Shown one piece after another: positions 1 through 11,857 of a DNA stretch of 64,000 nt (the stretch's first letter is position 1; each line of letters opens with the position of its first letter). The DNA lies in contig CM039515.1 in NCBI GenBank assembly GCA_022432975.1, positions 14,758,583 to 14,822,582 of the forward strand. Direction: 5' to 3'. Below the pieces are notes generated by a model that was given only the letters and a program-made list of their open reading frames with translations, was not told where the DNA came from and did no database searches. Made by a program: the position numbers and the translations under genes. This DNA comes from Begonia masoniana (taxonomy: Eukaryota; Streptophyta; Magnoliopsida; Cucurbitales; Begoniaceae).

Positions 1-99
1 TCAAGTGGGTTTTATGTTGTATACACTTAGATGAAGGTTTTGTGGATTTTTGTTGAGTTTTGGTGAGTTTTGGTTAGGGTTTGGAAACCCTAAGGTGTG

Positions 100-2089
100 T
101 GTAGCACCCGGTTCCATTAAACCCAATTTAATTTGTCAAATTAAGATGTGCAAATATGGATTAGGTTAATGAATGGATATGCAAGGGCATTATGATAAAT
201 TAAAAACTTATTAGTGGATAACCTATTTAAAAAGAATTTATTGAGCTTAGCCGCCACCATTCATTCTTGCTCTCGGTTTTCAGCTCAAACCAGCAGACTT
301 CCCAGGTGATTTCCTTCCCCGAATCCGTTCGCCGAGCTAGGTAAGTTTCTACCTCGATTTTTTTGACTTAGTAACTAAGGAAGATTGTACGGGGAAGTGT
401 TAGATATGTATTTTGGGAACTCATCAGGAAAGTGAGTAGATACGGGTTTAGCATAGAATCAGTAATGCTTGGCGATCAGAACTCCCAACTATTCCCTTAG
501 GTTTTCTGAATGCCTTAGAATGAGGTTTAGTACAGGTTGACTTAATGTTCTGTTTATGTTCTAGGTGAGAAAGATCCCGAAGAAGCTCCTAACCGAGCAC
601 TCGCCAAGAATCCAGGTAAGTAGAGTTTGTTTGTGCCTTCGGGCCTACATCACAAAACAGTAGGGTTTATGTATGTTTTGTATGTTTATTTTCCAGTTGT
701 CATGCATCATGTTTTTGAAAGATTACGAAAATGAATTTACATGAAACGCATGGTAAGTGTGAGCAGGATGATCAGAACAACTGTTAAGGGGGATTAATCC
801 GCCCCTTAACTGAGAACAGAGGATTGAGGTTTTGGGAAAAGTGATCCACTTCCCAATCCTACAGGGGGATCAGACCAGTTAACTGTTAAGGGAATTAATC
901 CGCCCCTTAATTGAGATCAGAGGATGTATGCTTTGGGGAATGACTGATCCACTTTCCCATCGTACAGAGGGATCAACAGAGAACGAATTTGAATACAACT
1001 GAGATGAGAAAGTAGAGACCGCATGTTTAGGGAAATTATTGCTTCATTGATCCATTTCATTCATCGCTCTACTTGCTTAGCATTAGGCTAATAGATGAGT
1101 TTTGTGATGTAGGTGAAGAAGTTACTAAAGGTATGTTTACCGACCAACATGAAGAATAGGCTGGTTGGAGGAGCATTTTTAGGCATCGGTTTGGTCATCT
1201 GTTGAGGCGGTTTAATCCATGGCTGCAGGTGTTGAGTTGGGAGTAACTAGCTCAGTTTAGATGTTTCCTTTTCTGAAAATTTTATGATAGTAGTGTTTTT
1301 TTTTAAAACTTTGAATACATTCTGAGAGTCTTTGATATTAGTGTTCTGTTGGGTTTTGAAAACATTGTTTTTACTGAATTTGGGAAGGGCAGTGATTTGG
1401 TTTGTTTCTGGATGTTTAGTTTTGTCGTTCTGCCTATCGGAAGGTGCCTTCAGTAAAGTCGTTGGATGAGAGAGAGAACATCCGGCTGACGTCATCGGCA
1501 GGTGCTAGTTGCAAAACCTGTAGGTTTGTCTATCGGCAGATGGAAATCTATAGGTAGATGAAGTTATGTTGACTCCATCGGCAAATGAAGTTATGTTGAC
1601 TTCATCGGCAGATGTAGTTGTGTTGGCTTGTCGGTAGATGGTGGTGCGTTGTTTGTACACGTCATCGGTAGAAACCTCCAAAATTCCTATTTCTGCTTCT
1701 TCCGTTGACTTTGTCGTCGGCAGAGTTGTTTGTACACGTCATCGGTAGAAAACTCCTAATTCTTAATTCTGCTTCTTCCCTTGACTTTGTCATCGGCAGA
1801 TGTGTTCGACTTCAGCAACTTCACGGGCATTCCGCGTTTTTTTTTAAGCTTTATGTCTTTTAGCCAATTACTCTTAACACTTCCAACAGTCATTTTAAAA
1901 TGTTTTCACAGGTCACTTAGCTTCATTGATGTCCAATTGATTTTTCGCTGCAAGTTTTAAAATATATTTAGTTTTAGAAAAAGTCAAATTTTGGCTGTCA
2001 AGCGAAATTTTAAATTTAGCTTCAAGACGTCATGGTTCGGTTCAGCGTTATGAGTAGCAAACTGGGTTCAGATAACTCGGGGCGTTACA
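100..2089 (+). mobile_element. Solo LTR, family A (copy A1)
   Basis: It begins TGTAGCACCCGG and ends GGGGCGTTACA, and is flanked by the perfect 5-bp duplication GTGTG (95-99 and 2090-2094). There is no internal coding region, primer-binding site or second LTR, so it is a solo LTR left by LTR-LTR recombination. A TATA-like TATTTAAA lies at 224-231. Splice-like signals follow: donor GTAAGT at 341, acceptor before 565, donor GTAAGTAG at 616, acceptor before 1113. The interval 770-980 holds hairpin repeats, and a TGACGTCA site is at 1487-1494 within CATCGGCAGATG-type repeats (about 1480-1800). Related copies are at 16671, 21550 and 51815. Confidence 0.9.
770..980 (+). repeat. Hairpin tandem repeats inside solo LTR A1
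   Basis: Two tandem units each hold a hairpin with TTAAGGG...CCCCTTAA arms followed by a second hairpin with TTGGGAA / TTCCCAA-like arms and a GGGGGATC tail. Homologous arrays sit at the same place in A2 (17390-17590) and A3 (25010-25215). The array lies between the CCTTCGGGCCTACA motif and an acceptor-like GATGTAG. Confidence 0.7.
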
Positions 2090-2865
2090 GTGTGAGGTCC
2101 AAAAATCTTGTTCATTGGCTGGTTTTTCTTCCTAATTTGATGATTTAAACTTTAGCTAGGGTGGTTAAGGTTAATTTTAGGGATAGATTGGAGTTTTAGT
2201 TGATTTAGTTGAAAAATCGGTTTTTAAGAAAGTGTACACCGGTTCTGTTTCAGTGAATTTGAGTTGGCAATTTTGTTTGGTTGGTTAATTTAAGTATTTT
2301 AGTGGAAAGTAGACATCGAGAGGTTTCCAGAATGGGGTGGCACGTTCAAATCCGTTGAAAAACGAGGGAGTTATGATCGATTGAAGTTTTGACACCGAAA
2401 TTGAGGGAAAAATCGGGTTTTGGGTTTTTATGTTGTAGAGTTAGTTGGTTTGTAAAAGAAATGGAGTAAGCATTCTTTAAATTATGTTTTAGTGATTTTT
2501 CCCATTAATGTGCTAGGTTGACGAACAAGTGAATTGTGTACTCGGAGTTAGCTAACACGTGCGGGAGTCCAGGTAAGTAATGGATTGTGTGTTTTGTCGC
2601 CTTCGGGCCTACACCACAGAACGGTAGGATTTATTGTTTGATAGTGTATTGTTTGGTGTTTGAGTATTATTTGATGAATTGCTAGGTTGTTATTGTTAGT
2701 GTTTGAGTATTGTTTGATAAATTGCTGGGTTGTTATTATTTGGTGTTTGAGTGTTGTGTGATGAAATTTTTAGTTGTTGTTTGGTGTTTGAATATTGTGT
2801 GAATGACATATGTAATGTTTAAGCTATGAAAATAAGAGTGGTAAGTATGAAACGTGTAAGAAAAG

Positions 2866-3258
2866 CACTAGAGAGTTAAATGCCTCGTCGTTAAAGTGCA
2901 TGAGCACTAGAGGGTTTAACGTCTCGTCGTTAAGGTGCTAGAGTATGCACTAGGGAGTTAAATGCCTCGTCGTTAAAATGAAAGAGCACTAGAGCGTTTA
3001 ATGTCTCGTTGTTAATGTGCTAGAGTATGCACTAGGGAGTTAAATGCCTCGTCATTAAAGTGCAAGAGCACTAGAGGGTTTAACGTCTCGTTGTTAATGT
3101 GCTAGAGTATGCACTAGGGAGTTAAATGCCTCGTCGTTAAAGTGCAAGAGCACTAGAGGGTTTAACGTCTCGTCATTAATGTGCTAGAGTAGGCACTAGA
3201 GAGTTAAATACCTCGTTGTTAAAGTGCAGGTGCACTAGAGGGTTTAACGTCTCGTCGT
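2866..3258 (+). repeat. Tandem GCACTAG...GTGC repeat array in LTR C
   Basis: Alternating units of about 39 and 43 bp start GCACTAG and end AGTGC or GTGC, giving an approximately 82-bp higher-order period repeated about five times. Each unit can fold (GCACT with AGTGC; TTTAAC with GTTAAA). The array occupies the same position within the LTR as the differently sequenced arrays of families A and B. Confidence 0.8.
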
Positions 3259-4052
3259 TAACGTGCATGAGCAAATAGTAGAAACTGTATGTGTTAGGGG
3301 GTTGTGTGTGCATTGTGTTTGTTTATATTTGTTTTTCATTACTTGCTAAGCGTAAGCTTACGTGTGTGTGTGTGTTTTGTGGTGTAGGTGACGAGGTATA
3401 TACTAGTGAGCTAGACGATGGAGCCAGGATTAGGCGGTAGTAAGTGGCACACGGGGCACGCCGGTACAGGCAGTTGTCGGGGCACTTCGACCATGGTCTT
3501 CGGGGGAATGTGTGGTTTTGTAGTTTGGTAATATTGTAAATGTCTGTTTGTAGAAATGATGGGAATATGTAACTCTTTTTAGTTGATGTTTTTAACAGTT
3601 ACGGTATAGCTATTTGTATCGGTGTATATAGTCATAGTTAAGGGTGATGTGTCGCCCTATACTGTGGACTTTCTTCATTTAGAGATGTTAGTATTATAGT
3701 TTCCCTTTTACTGCTATTTGGAGATTTCGTATGCTGGTTAGTTAAGTAGGAGCATGTTGGATCTGGTTGGGGGATTGATTTATTGCAGGTACCTAGCATT
3801 GTGGAGGCACCATTTTCAGGTGTTACTTTGCCGAAATTTCAGGAATGACGCCGTGGTGCTTAAAGGTTAGGAGTAAGGGAATTAGTGAGTCTAGGCAGCT
3901 AGGTATGACATAAGAGAGTTTCGAGAGATTTAGTTTTGAATTCAGCTGTGTCAGTTTAGTTTTAGGTTTTGGGGTTTATGAAAATTATGTTTTAATTCGG
4001 GATTGGTTAGCAAAGTAGCGTACCGAGCCAGGGTGGGTTCGGGGGCGTTACA

Positions 4053-4291
4053 AGATGACCCTCTATTGTGATAATTTGAGCGCTATCAATATTTCTAAAA
4101 ATCCTGTTCAGCATTCACGGACAAAGCATATTGAAATACGACATCACTTTATTCGATCTTTAGTGGAAGACAAAATTATCAATTTGGAGCATATGGTGAC
4201 GGAAAAACAGATTGCCGATATTTTCACCAAGGCATTGGATGGTGCTAGATTTGAAGAGTTAAGGTCTGCTTTAGACCTCTGTGTTATGTAA
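4053..4291 (+). pseudogene. Ty1/copia polyprotein C-terminus (RNase H end)
   Basis: The translation carries the RNase H end typical of plant Ty1/copia Pol: the CDN motif with its catalytic aspartate, [14 protein letters not shown], and [12 protein letters not shown] near the C-terminus, followed by a stop at 4289-4291. In the family this domain removes the RNA strand during reverse transcription. Everything upstream (gag, protease, integrase, reverse transcriptase) is outside the window or lost, because the family C LTR ends immediately before it. The envelope-like ORF about 490 bp downstream points to the SIRE/Maximus lineage (inference). As the 3' remnant of a broken element it is not functional by itself. 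Confidence 0.88.
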
Positions 4292-4782
4292 GTCGTTTAT
4301 CGCGTTTATTTAAAAAAAAAAAAAAAATTCGCCACGTTACTTTAGGCGTTTGTTTCTTTATTTTTTGGAGCAATCTACTGTGTTACTCACCATCTGCAGC
4401 TAGTGACCATTCTTGATATTATATTTTTCTATGGAGCAACATCGTGTGTGACATGCAAAACTTGGATATTCTTATGGAAATCAGATGATTAATTCTCAGA
4501 GAAGACTGGAGCAGTATTATTTTATTGAACCTATTTCCTAACTTATAGAGGTCTGATTTATTCTTCAAAGATTCATTCCACTGATTAATGAAAACTTGAT
4601 GGATTTTCGGATTTATTTTTTGAAATATTTACTAAATATCTGGGATTTTCTTTTATTACTGGGATTTGATTGGTATTTATTGGTGTTTTAACCCAAATCA
4701 TAAGGAAGTTCCAGAACACTCTTTTTCTTACTTCACCGCGATCTTCAATCAGCGATTAGGGTTTTTACTCTCTGTTCTCAAA
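4292..4782. other. Copia pol-to-envelope spacer
   Basis: A non-coding stretch between the RNase H stop and the next ORF. It contains an A-homopolymer near 4312-4326 and otherwise nothing I can name. In SIRE-type copia elements such a spacer separates pol from the envelope-like ORF. Confidence 0.5.
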
Positions 4783-4952
4783 ATGGTGATCATCGAAGAA
4801 GTGTTTGAAGAGCAAGATTCAGGCAATGTTCCAGCAAAATTGCCGAGTTCTGTATCGGCCATTATCGTTTACTCACCTATTTCACCGACAGTAAATCCCT
4901 GTGTTACCGAGAAAGATTCTCCAAAAATTATCGAGGCAATCCCAATAAGGCA
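4783..4952 (+). pseudogene. Envelope-like ORF of copia element, N-terminal piece
   Basis: An ATG at 4783-4785 opens a frame of about 56 codons, acidic near the start (EEVFEEQDSG) and then Ser/Pro-rich, which is cut at 4952 by an LTR insertion. The frame resumes at 9849 after the inserted LTR and its duplicated AGGCA, so the two pieces belonged to one ORF. Its position after RNase H and before the 3' LTR fits the third ORF (envelope-like) of SIRE/Maximus copia elements; no fusion or entry function is shown for it. It is broken by the insertion and by later stop codons. Confidence 0.65.
4948..4952. repeat. TSD AGGCA (left) of LTR 4953-9843
   Basis: AGGCA immediately precedes TGTAACGCCC and recurs immediately after GTGTTACA at 9844-9848. 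Confidence 0.93.
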
Positions 4953-5990
4953 TGTAACGCCCCCGAATCCGCCCTGGCTCGGGGCGCTACTTTGCTGACC
5001 AATCCTATATTAAAACCTTATTTAAAATAATTATCATAAACCCTAAATCATAAATTAGGACTGACACAACGGAATTTAAAACTAAACTCCCAAAACTCTC
5101 TTATGTCATACCTAGCTGCCTAGACTTACCAATTCCCTTACCCCTAACCTTTAAGCACCACGGCGTCCTTCTCGAAAATTTCGGCAAAGTAACGCCTAAA
5201 AATGGCGCCTCCAAAATGCTAGGTACCTAGAAACGAATAAATTTCCAACCAGATCCAGAATACTCTTACTTAACTAACCAGCAATCAAGATACAAAATCT
5301 CCAAATAGTAGTAAAGATGGAAACTATAATACTAACATCCCTAAGTGAAGAAAATCCGCAATATAGGGCGACACATCACCCTTAACTATGACTATATAGA
5401 ATAAACCCACATAGCTATACAAGAACTCTCAAAACAACATCAGCCAAAAAGGCAACTCTACAAACCATCAAAATAAATGTAAATTATACACGACCCAAAA
5501 TACTGTTCCACCCACATCTTTCCGAAGACCATGGTCGAGGCGCCCCGACAACTGCCCGCACCGGCATACCCCGTGTGTCTCCGACTGCTTCCAAGTCCTG
5601 GCTCACTCGCTTAGCTCACCTGTAACCGCGTCGTTACCTACACCATAGAACACAAAACATAAGCCTAATGCTTAGCAAGTAGGGAATACAAATGCGACAA
5701 CACACAATGCAATCAACCTAACACATGCAGTTTCTAACACTCAGTTGTGCTTATTTGCTGTTCGTTGCTTTACTCTTTCATATATTAGCCAGTCATCCTT
5801 CATAGAGGTCCCCTCGAGGTGCTACACACCAGCACCTCAGCCCGACAAGGCACACTATTCAGGATTTCGTGTTTTAGCCGGTCATCTCTCATAGAGTTCC
5901 CCTCAGGGTGCTACACACCAGCACCTCAGCCTGACAAGGCACACTATTTGAGATGCATCATCCTTCATAGAGATCCCCTCGGGGTGCTAC

Positions 5991-8380
5991 TGTAACACCC
6001 ACGAATTTAGATTTATTTAAATTACGGATCTTAGGATTATCTAAATTATATTTATGTTCGGGTATTCTAATTGGAGAAATTAAGCCGGGTACGGGGTGAG
6101 GGTCAATTGACGAAAGTTTATAATTTAAGAACGAGATTTAACGGAAATTTTTGAAGGGCATAATGATAATCTTAGTTTTATTAATGTTATTGTTATTATT
6201 ATTATTATTATTATAAATAAATAAAAACTAAAACAACAGAATAGCCGAAGCTATTCTGTCGAGCACCCGAGCTCGAGCCCGACGGCCGAGAGGAGAACAG
6301 GGGAGAGGGGGAGGCGACGCGACGCCGTTCACTGGCGATTTCTGACGGTCTCCAGCCAGACGACGGCGGTGAACCATGGGCTAGCATTTCCGGCCGACTC
6401 CGCGCACTAACCGACCCGGTAAGTTGGTTTTTGCTCTGTTTTGGTGTTCGATTGTGCTGGGGATTGCAGAGCTGCTAGAGCTCCGATCGCCGGCAAAGAT
6501 TGCCGAGCAACAGGGAGCTCGGATTGAACCAAAGTCTGAGAACCCCTTTCTCTGAGCTTTGGGTTTCTTGTGTGAAACCTTGATTTTTCGTTAGATAATG
6601 TTAATTGGATGTTAGGGTAGTTGATTGGTGAGGAATTGGATGAGAATTGATGAAAAATTAGAAAAGGGGAAATTTCGGGTTAAGGGGCAGTTCGGGTTTT
6701 TGCCATTTTGACCTAGCTACGGTCATTTGTTTTAAAATTTCTTTTGGCATGTTAAAATAGACTATTAGAGGAGTACATGGCCGCTGGAATTGTTTGATTC
6801 CGATATCCGACGCAAAAGTTATGCACGTTGGAAGTTTTGGGTCGGTTTTTACCGAACCCGAATTAGTGGCCCGTTTAGTTAAGTTTTAATTGAATTAGGC
6901 TAGAAATAGTAGTTTGAGAGTAAATTGGTGAATGTGAGCTTGATTTTAATGGAATTTGAATATTTATCGTAGGTCGAGCCGTAGGTGGATAGGTAACCGA
7001 ATATCCTCAGCGAGCTAGGACGCCAGGTAAGTAGTGGTAGCTATTCCTTCGCCTTCGGGCCTACACCATAGAACGGTAGGGTTATTTATTTCGTGTTGTG
7101 TTGTGTTGTTGGTTTCGTGTCGTATTGCATATTTGTAGCATGCATCATGGTATAGCACGTTAGATACGATTAGCGGCATTGTTTGGCATTGTGAGCATGA
7201 ACGTAATCAGATAAAGTGAATTATAAAATGAATCCTGAATAGTGTGCCTTATCGGGCTGAGGTGCTGGTGTGTAGCACCCCGAGGGGACCACTATGAAGG
7301 ATGATTGGCTAAAATACAAAATTCTGAATAGTGTTCCTTGTCGGGCTGAGGTGCTGGTGTGTAGCACCCCGAGGGGATCTCTATGAAGGATGATGCATCT
7401 CGAATAGTGTGCCTTGTCGGGCTGAGGTGCTGGTGTGTAGCACCCCGAGGGGAACTCTATGAGAGATGACCGGCTAAAACACAAAATCCCGAATAGTGTG
7501 CCTTGTCGGGCTGAGGTGCTGGTGTGTAGCACCCTGAGGGGACCTCTATGAAGGATGACTGGCTAATATATGAAAGAGTAAAGGAACGAACAGCAAATAA
7601 ACACAACTGAGTGTTAGAAACTGCATGTGTTAGGTTGATTGCATTGTGTGTTGTCGCATTTATATTCCCTACTTGCTAAGCATTAGGCTTATGTTTTGTG
7701 TTCTATGGTGTAGGTAACGACGCGGTTATAGGTGAACTAAGCGAGTGAGCCAGGACTTGGGAGCAGTTGGAGACGCACGGGGCATGCCGGTGCGGGCAGT
7801 TGTCGGGACGACTCAACCATGGTCTTCGGGATGTATATGTGATTTGGCATTTTGGTAGTTAGTTAGATTTCGGTTTGTTGTAATGATTGGAGTTGTACAA
7901 TGATTTTGGTTGATGTTTTAAGAGTTATGGTATAGTTAATTGTAATTGCTGTATATCGTCATAGTTAATGGTGATGTGTCGCCCTATATTGTGAATTTTC
8001 TTCACTTAGGGTTGTTAGTGTTTTAGTTTTCCTCTTTACTGCTATTTGGAGATTTCGTATGCTGGTTAGTTAAGTAGGCGTATTCTGGATTGGTTGGGTT
8101 TTATTTGTTTGCAGGTACTTAGCATTTTGGAGGCGCCATTTTCAGGCGTTACTTTTTCGAAATTTTCGGGAAGGACGCCGTGGTGCTTAAAGGTTAAGAT
8201 TAAGGGAAATTGGTGAGTCTAGGCAGCTAGGTATGACATAAGAGAGATTTGAGAGATTTAGTTTTAAATTCAGCTGTGTCAGTTTTCTTTTATGATTGAG
8301 GGTTTATGAAAATTATGTTTTAACGTGGGATTGGTTAGCAAAGTAGCGCACCGAGCCAGGGCGGGTTCGGGGGCGTTACA
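5991..8380 (+). mobile_element. Solo LTR, family B, forward (B2), nested in B1
   Basis: It begins TGTAACACCCACG and ends TTCGGGGGCGTTACA, 2390 bp, flanked by perfect GCTAC duplications (5986-5990 and 8381-8385). The insertion fell into the hairpin-repeat array of another family B LTR. Internal landmarks: TATA-like TATAAATA near 6212; donor-like GTAAGT at 6419; acceptor-like CGTAG before 6973; donor GTAAGTAG at 7027; the CCTTCGGGCCTACA motif near 7050; hairpin repeats 7227-7560; acceptor-like GGTGTAG before 7714; CATGGTCTTCGGG near 7818. No ORF of a retroelement protein. Confidence 0.92.
7227..7560 (+). repeat. Tandem hairpin repeats of LTR family B
   Basis: Four units of roughly 75-95 bp share GAATAGTGTGCC, then GGTGCTGGTGTGTAGCACC, whose GGTGCT and AGCACC arms form a hairpin, then CCCGAGGGGA. 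Reverse-strand copies of the same units lie at 5815-5990 and 8386-8610 in B1. The long open frames here are a by-product of repeat lengths near multiples of three. Confidence 0.8.
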
Positions 8381-9597
8381 GCTACACACCAGCACCTCAG
8401 CCCGACAAGGCACACTATTCAGGATTTCGTGTTTTAGCCGGTCATCTCTCATAGAGTTCCCCTCGGGGTGCTACACACCAGCACCTCAGCTCGACAAGGC
8501 ACACTATTCGAAATGCATTTTACGTTTTAGCCGGTCATCTCTCATAGAGTTCCCTTCGGGGTGCTACACACCAGCACCTCAGCCCGACAAGGCACACTAT
8601 TCGAGATGCATTTTACAATTCACTTTATCTGATTTTGTTCATGCTCACAATGCCAAACAATGCTGCTAATCGTATCTAACGTGCTATACCATGATGCATG
8701 CTTCAAATATGCAATACCACACGAAACCAACAACACAACACAACACAACACGAAATAAATAACCCTACCGTTCTATGGTGTAGGCCCGAAGGCGAAGGAA
8801 TAGCTACCACTACTTACCTGGCGTCCTAGCTCGCTGAGGATATTCGGTTACCTGTCCACCTACGGCTTGACTTACGACAAATATGCAAATTTCATTAAAA
8901 TCAAGCCTACATTCATCAATTACTCTCAAACTACTATTTCTAGCCTAATCCAACTAAAACCTAACTAAATGAGCCACTAATTTGGGTTCGGTAAAAACCG
9001 ATCCGAAACTTCAAACGCGCGTAACTTTTGCGTCGGAGATCGGAATCAAACGATTCCATCGGCCACGTACTCCTCCAATAACGTATTTTAACCTGCCAAA
9101 AGGAATTTCAAAACAAACGACCGTAGCTAGGTCAAATCAGGCAAACGAACTATCCTAACCCGGGAAATTTCCCCATTTTGATTTTCCATCAATTTTGGCC
9201 TAATTCCTCACCAATCGACCACCCACACCCTCAATTAGCATAAACAATCAAAATCTCGAGACTACACATCACCAAACTCGAAATGCCCAAGTCGGGCTTC
9301 ACTGAATTTTGCCCAAACGAGGCTCATTACGGCCAGGCGATGAAAGCCGGACCAAGGGTCGGCAAATCTATGCCGGAAACAACCACAAACCGCCGGTGAT
9401 CGGAGCTCACACGCACTCCACAACCTCGGCCTTGAACAGAGCAAAAATAGGGCGAAAATGGCTTACCCGTCAGACTTGTGCGCGGAGACGGGCCGGAGTC
9501 TGCTCGATCGCTCGCCCGCCCTCGCCTCTCCCTTTCGCTGCCCTGCCTTCGGCGTCGGGCTCGAACAACAGAATGGCGAATGCCATTCTGTTGTTTT

Positions 9598-9650
9598 ATT
9601 TTATTAATAATAATAATAATAATAATTATTATTATTATAATTATAATTTC
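9598..9650. repeat. AT-rich trinucleotide microsatellite
   Basis: A run of TAA/TTA-type trinucleotides in the reverse LTR B1, close to the probable TATA region of that LTR; the duplicate at 53935-53990 has a different repeat length. Confidence 0.8.
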
Positions 9651-9848
9651 TATTAACATTAATACAAATTACATTTACCGTTTTGCCCTCTTGTGTTTTC
9701 GACCATTCGAATTTCTTTAAATCTCGTTCTTAATGTATAACCCACGGCTTAATTTCATTGAGAATACCCGAACCTAAATTAAGATTAATTATTCTTTTAT
9801 TTTCTCTCTAATTTTCCCATTAAAAAAAATCCCGGGTGTTACAAGGCA

Positions 9849-11427
9849 AGTTGACGCCACCGGAGTACATAAAAAATTTGGCAAAAGCAAAGGAGATCAA
9901 TTTAAAACCAGCTCCGTGCCACCCAAGGCACCTAGAAATTCAAAAGTTGCTACAGTCGCTAAAGGTAAAAGGAAAAGAGTCGAGAAAGAATCATCTTCAG
10001 ATAGCTCATGGCTGCAAGAAGCCATTCTGGAAATCAATACTGACGATGAGGAAGTTTTCTCTGAAAAATCTCCAGAAACACCAATCCGTAAATCATCCAG
10101 ACTAACTGCTCCAAAGCATTCAAAGGCTTCTGCTTCGGAATGGTCAAAATCTACAACTCCTAAGATCACAAAAACTGCTATTCCGAAAGCATCCAAATTA
10201 ACTGCTCCAAAGCCCTCTAAGCCTTCGGGCGAGAAAGTTCAAAAGACATCCACTATCAAATCACCAAAAACAAGTCTGACAGCTGCTCCAAAATCCAAAA
10301 AGCAAAAGACCATTGAAGTGCCAATTTCCAGAAGCTCTCTGAAACCCTCATCTGCTCAGAAAGGCGAAGGTAGTAAAAAATCAAGTAAGAAGTCTTTAAA
10401 AATATCGAATGAAGATTTCAAGTCTCGACTGCATGCTAGCCGATGGCTACATTTTTCTCAAAGAACTATTTAGACAGAGAGAAATATTCATGTAAGTGAT
10501 TTCTCGCAATGTGAAGTCTTAGTTTATCACTTGATAAGTCTGGGTTTGGAGAAGACTTTTAGAGATATGAAACCATTTGTTTGGAAAATTGTTCAAGAAT
10601 TCTATTGCAACCTCGATCCAAATGTCAAAAATCCTGCTCATCTTGAATACGGGCAAGTATATGTTACCATGATGGTTATTAATGAATATTTGGGCTTGAC
10701 TACTTCTGTCTCTGACAATTTTGTACCTGATTTTAATCGAATTATTTAGGATGTCACTGGGGGTGTCAGACGAATTTGGCATCATGGTAAAGACTTTCCG
10801 GCTTCTCAACTCTCTGTTAAGTATGAAATTCTCCACAAAATAGCTATGAGAAACTGGATGCCTACATCCCATGGAACAGGGGTGAACAAGGCCATGGCAT
10901 CTTTACTGTACAAAATTGGAAACTCTATTTCTGTTGATTTTTGAAAGTTGTTCTTTGATCAAATCATGAAACATGAGGACGGTAAGAATACCCGATTAGC
11001 TCTCCCATTTCCCTCTTTGATTTATGGTATTTTGTCTGCACAATCATCCATCATCAGGGAGAATGAAGAATTATATGTCGAAAAGGATGAAATTAGGATT
11101 AGCTACAAGCTAAGAATGGGGGAGCACAAGAATAATTTGGAAGGTTTTGTCGAAGGACTGCCAATTTCTGAGTCCAATACTGACTCTGCTCTCCTATCTC
11201 GCTCTGTAAAATTGTTGTTGAATGTGTCACAATCTCTCAGCTTCCACATTTCTGAGTTTGAAAAACATAAGTCAATAATCTCGGCGGTTTTAAATGATAT
11301 TTACAAGAAAAATCCACACATGGCAGCTTCAGATCGACAACCTAGAGAAATGGCAGCAGCTGGTCCATCCAGTGTCCCAGAGGATGTTCCAGCGGGTGTG
11401 TCAGAAAATGGTGATGCTCAGAACTGA
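9849..11427 (+). pseudogene. Envelope-like ORF of SIRE-type copia element, main piece
   Basis: The frame continues from 4952 after removal of the inserted LTR. It first encodes a basic low-complexity region rich in Lys, Ser and Pro (KGKRKRVEKESSSD near 9960-10010), then a region resembling the plant envelope-like/putative transposon protein domain (LEYGQVYV; MVINEYLGL; LALPFPSLIYGIL). Breaks: stop at 10471-10473, a small deletion with replacement near 10664-10674 compared with the duplicate at 55000-55035, a stop at 10747-10749 and a stop at 10942-10944. The last open stretch, 10948-11427, ends normally. The role of this third ORF in plant copia elements is not established. Assignment rests on position and resemblance. 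Confidence 0.7.
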
Positions 11428-11857
11428 TATCTATATGGTTTTATTCGTGATGACTATTCGAACTACTTATTTCACTTGTTGATTCTCTGGATATTTCTTA
11501 AACTATATGCCTGCCTTTCAATATTGATCTCTCAAATATTTTCATCCTGGATATTCTCTTTATCATTTTGGTAATTATACTTTGGGTGTGATACTTATAT
11601 GATGGCCCTGGTACACATTTGACTGTTACATGTTGATGCTATTATTGTATGTGCTATTCTTTTGTATGTATATTTGTCTTTTTCTGGCAAAAAGGGGGAG
11701 TAAATTGGTGATTGGTGATATGTATAGTGTGATATGCACTGCTCTCTGATACAATATGATAAGTGATAGATGTATGATGTTTGAAGTCACAATTCAGGGG
11801 GAGTTATTGAAACTCTATGATATATTGATTTTGCCAAAAAATGCCAAAGGTGAATAT
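11428..11857 (+). other. Copia 3' untranslated region with purine tracts
   Basis: Non-coding. It contains GGCAAAAAGGGGGAG near 11684-11698 and CAGGGGGAGTTATTG near 11793, and ends with ATGCCAAAGG directly before TGTAAATGC. Copy 3 reads CCAAAGGGAAAGA at the equivalent place, so this is the likely polypurine tract priming plus-strand synthesis, degenerate here. Confidence 0.55.

Larger units (their letters stand above)
1..4052 (+). mobile_element. LTR of family C (left end outside window), interrupted by a solo LTR
   Basis: The right end reads GGGTTCGGGGGCGTTACA and stops exactly where copia RNase H coding sequence begins at 4053, so this is an LTR inserted into a copia element. The left terminus lies outside the window. 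Bases 1-94 plus 2095 onward match the LTR at 48371-49914 (for example a shared GGGGTGGCACGT block near 2334 and 49155), which defines the family. Seen inside: a splice-acceptor-like CTAG at 2516, a donor-like AGGTAAGTAA at 2571, the CCTTCGGGCCTACA motif near 2600, a hairpin tandem array (2866-3258) and GGTGTAG at 3381-3387. No coding region is visible. The adjacent TSD is probably AGATG (4053-4057) but its partner is not visible. Assignment to the Ty3/gypsy chromovirus type is inference from the TGTAACACCC/GTTACA ends of its relatives. Confidence 0.75.
4953..9843 (-). mobile_element. Solo LTR, family B, reverse orientation (B1), carrying nested LTR B2
   Basis: On the plus strand it starts TGTAACGCCCCCG and ends CCCGGGTGTTACA, the reverse complement of a TGTAACACCC...GGGGGCGTTACA LTR, with perfect AGGCA duplications outside. 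The LTR proper is 4953-5990 plus 8386-9843, about 2.5 kb; the middle is a second copy of the same family in the opposite orientation. No coding sequence is present. The right part includes the reverse CCTTCGGGCCTACA motif near 8780 and an AT trinucleotide run near 9600. It splits the copia envelope-like ORF. The right-hand part is duplicated at 52854-54179. Confidence 0.9.

Noticed and set aside
1247..1495. 82-codon minus-strand ORF in LTR A1
   Set aside because: Low-complexity Lys/Asn/Thr reading of U-rich LTR sequence, not conserved as a frame in A2 or A3.
7221..8669. ORFs with repeated LHTSTSARQGTLF / CYTPAPQPDKAHYS
   Set aside because: They read through the hairpin repeats of LTR B on either strand. 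They occur in both orientations and end with the array.
9309..9720. ORFs with long isoleucine/asparagine/tyrosine runs
   Set aside because: Caused by the AT trinucleotide microsatellite in LTR B1; the duplicate at 53598-54056 has a different length.
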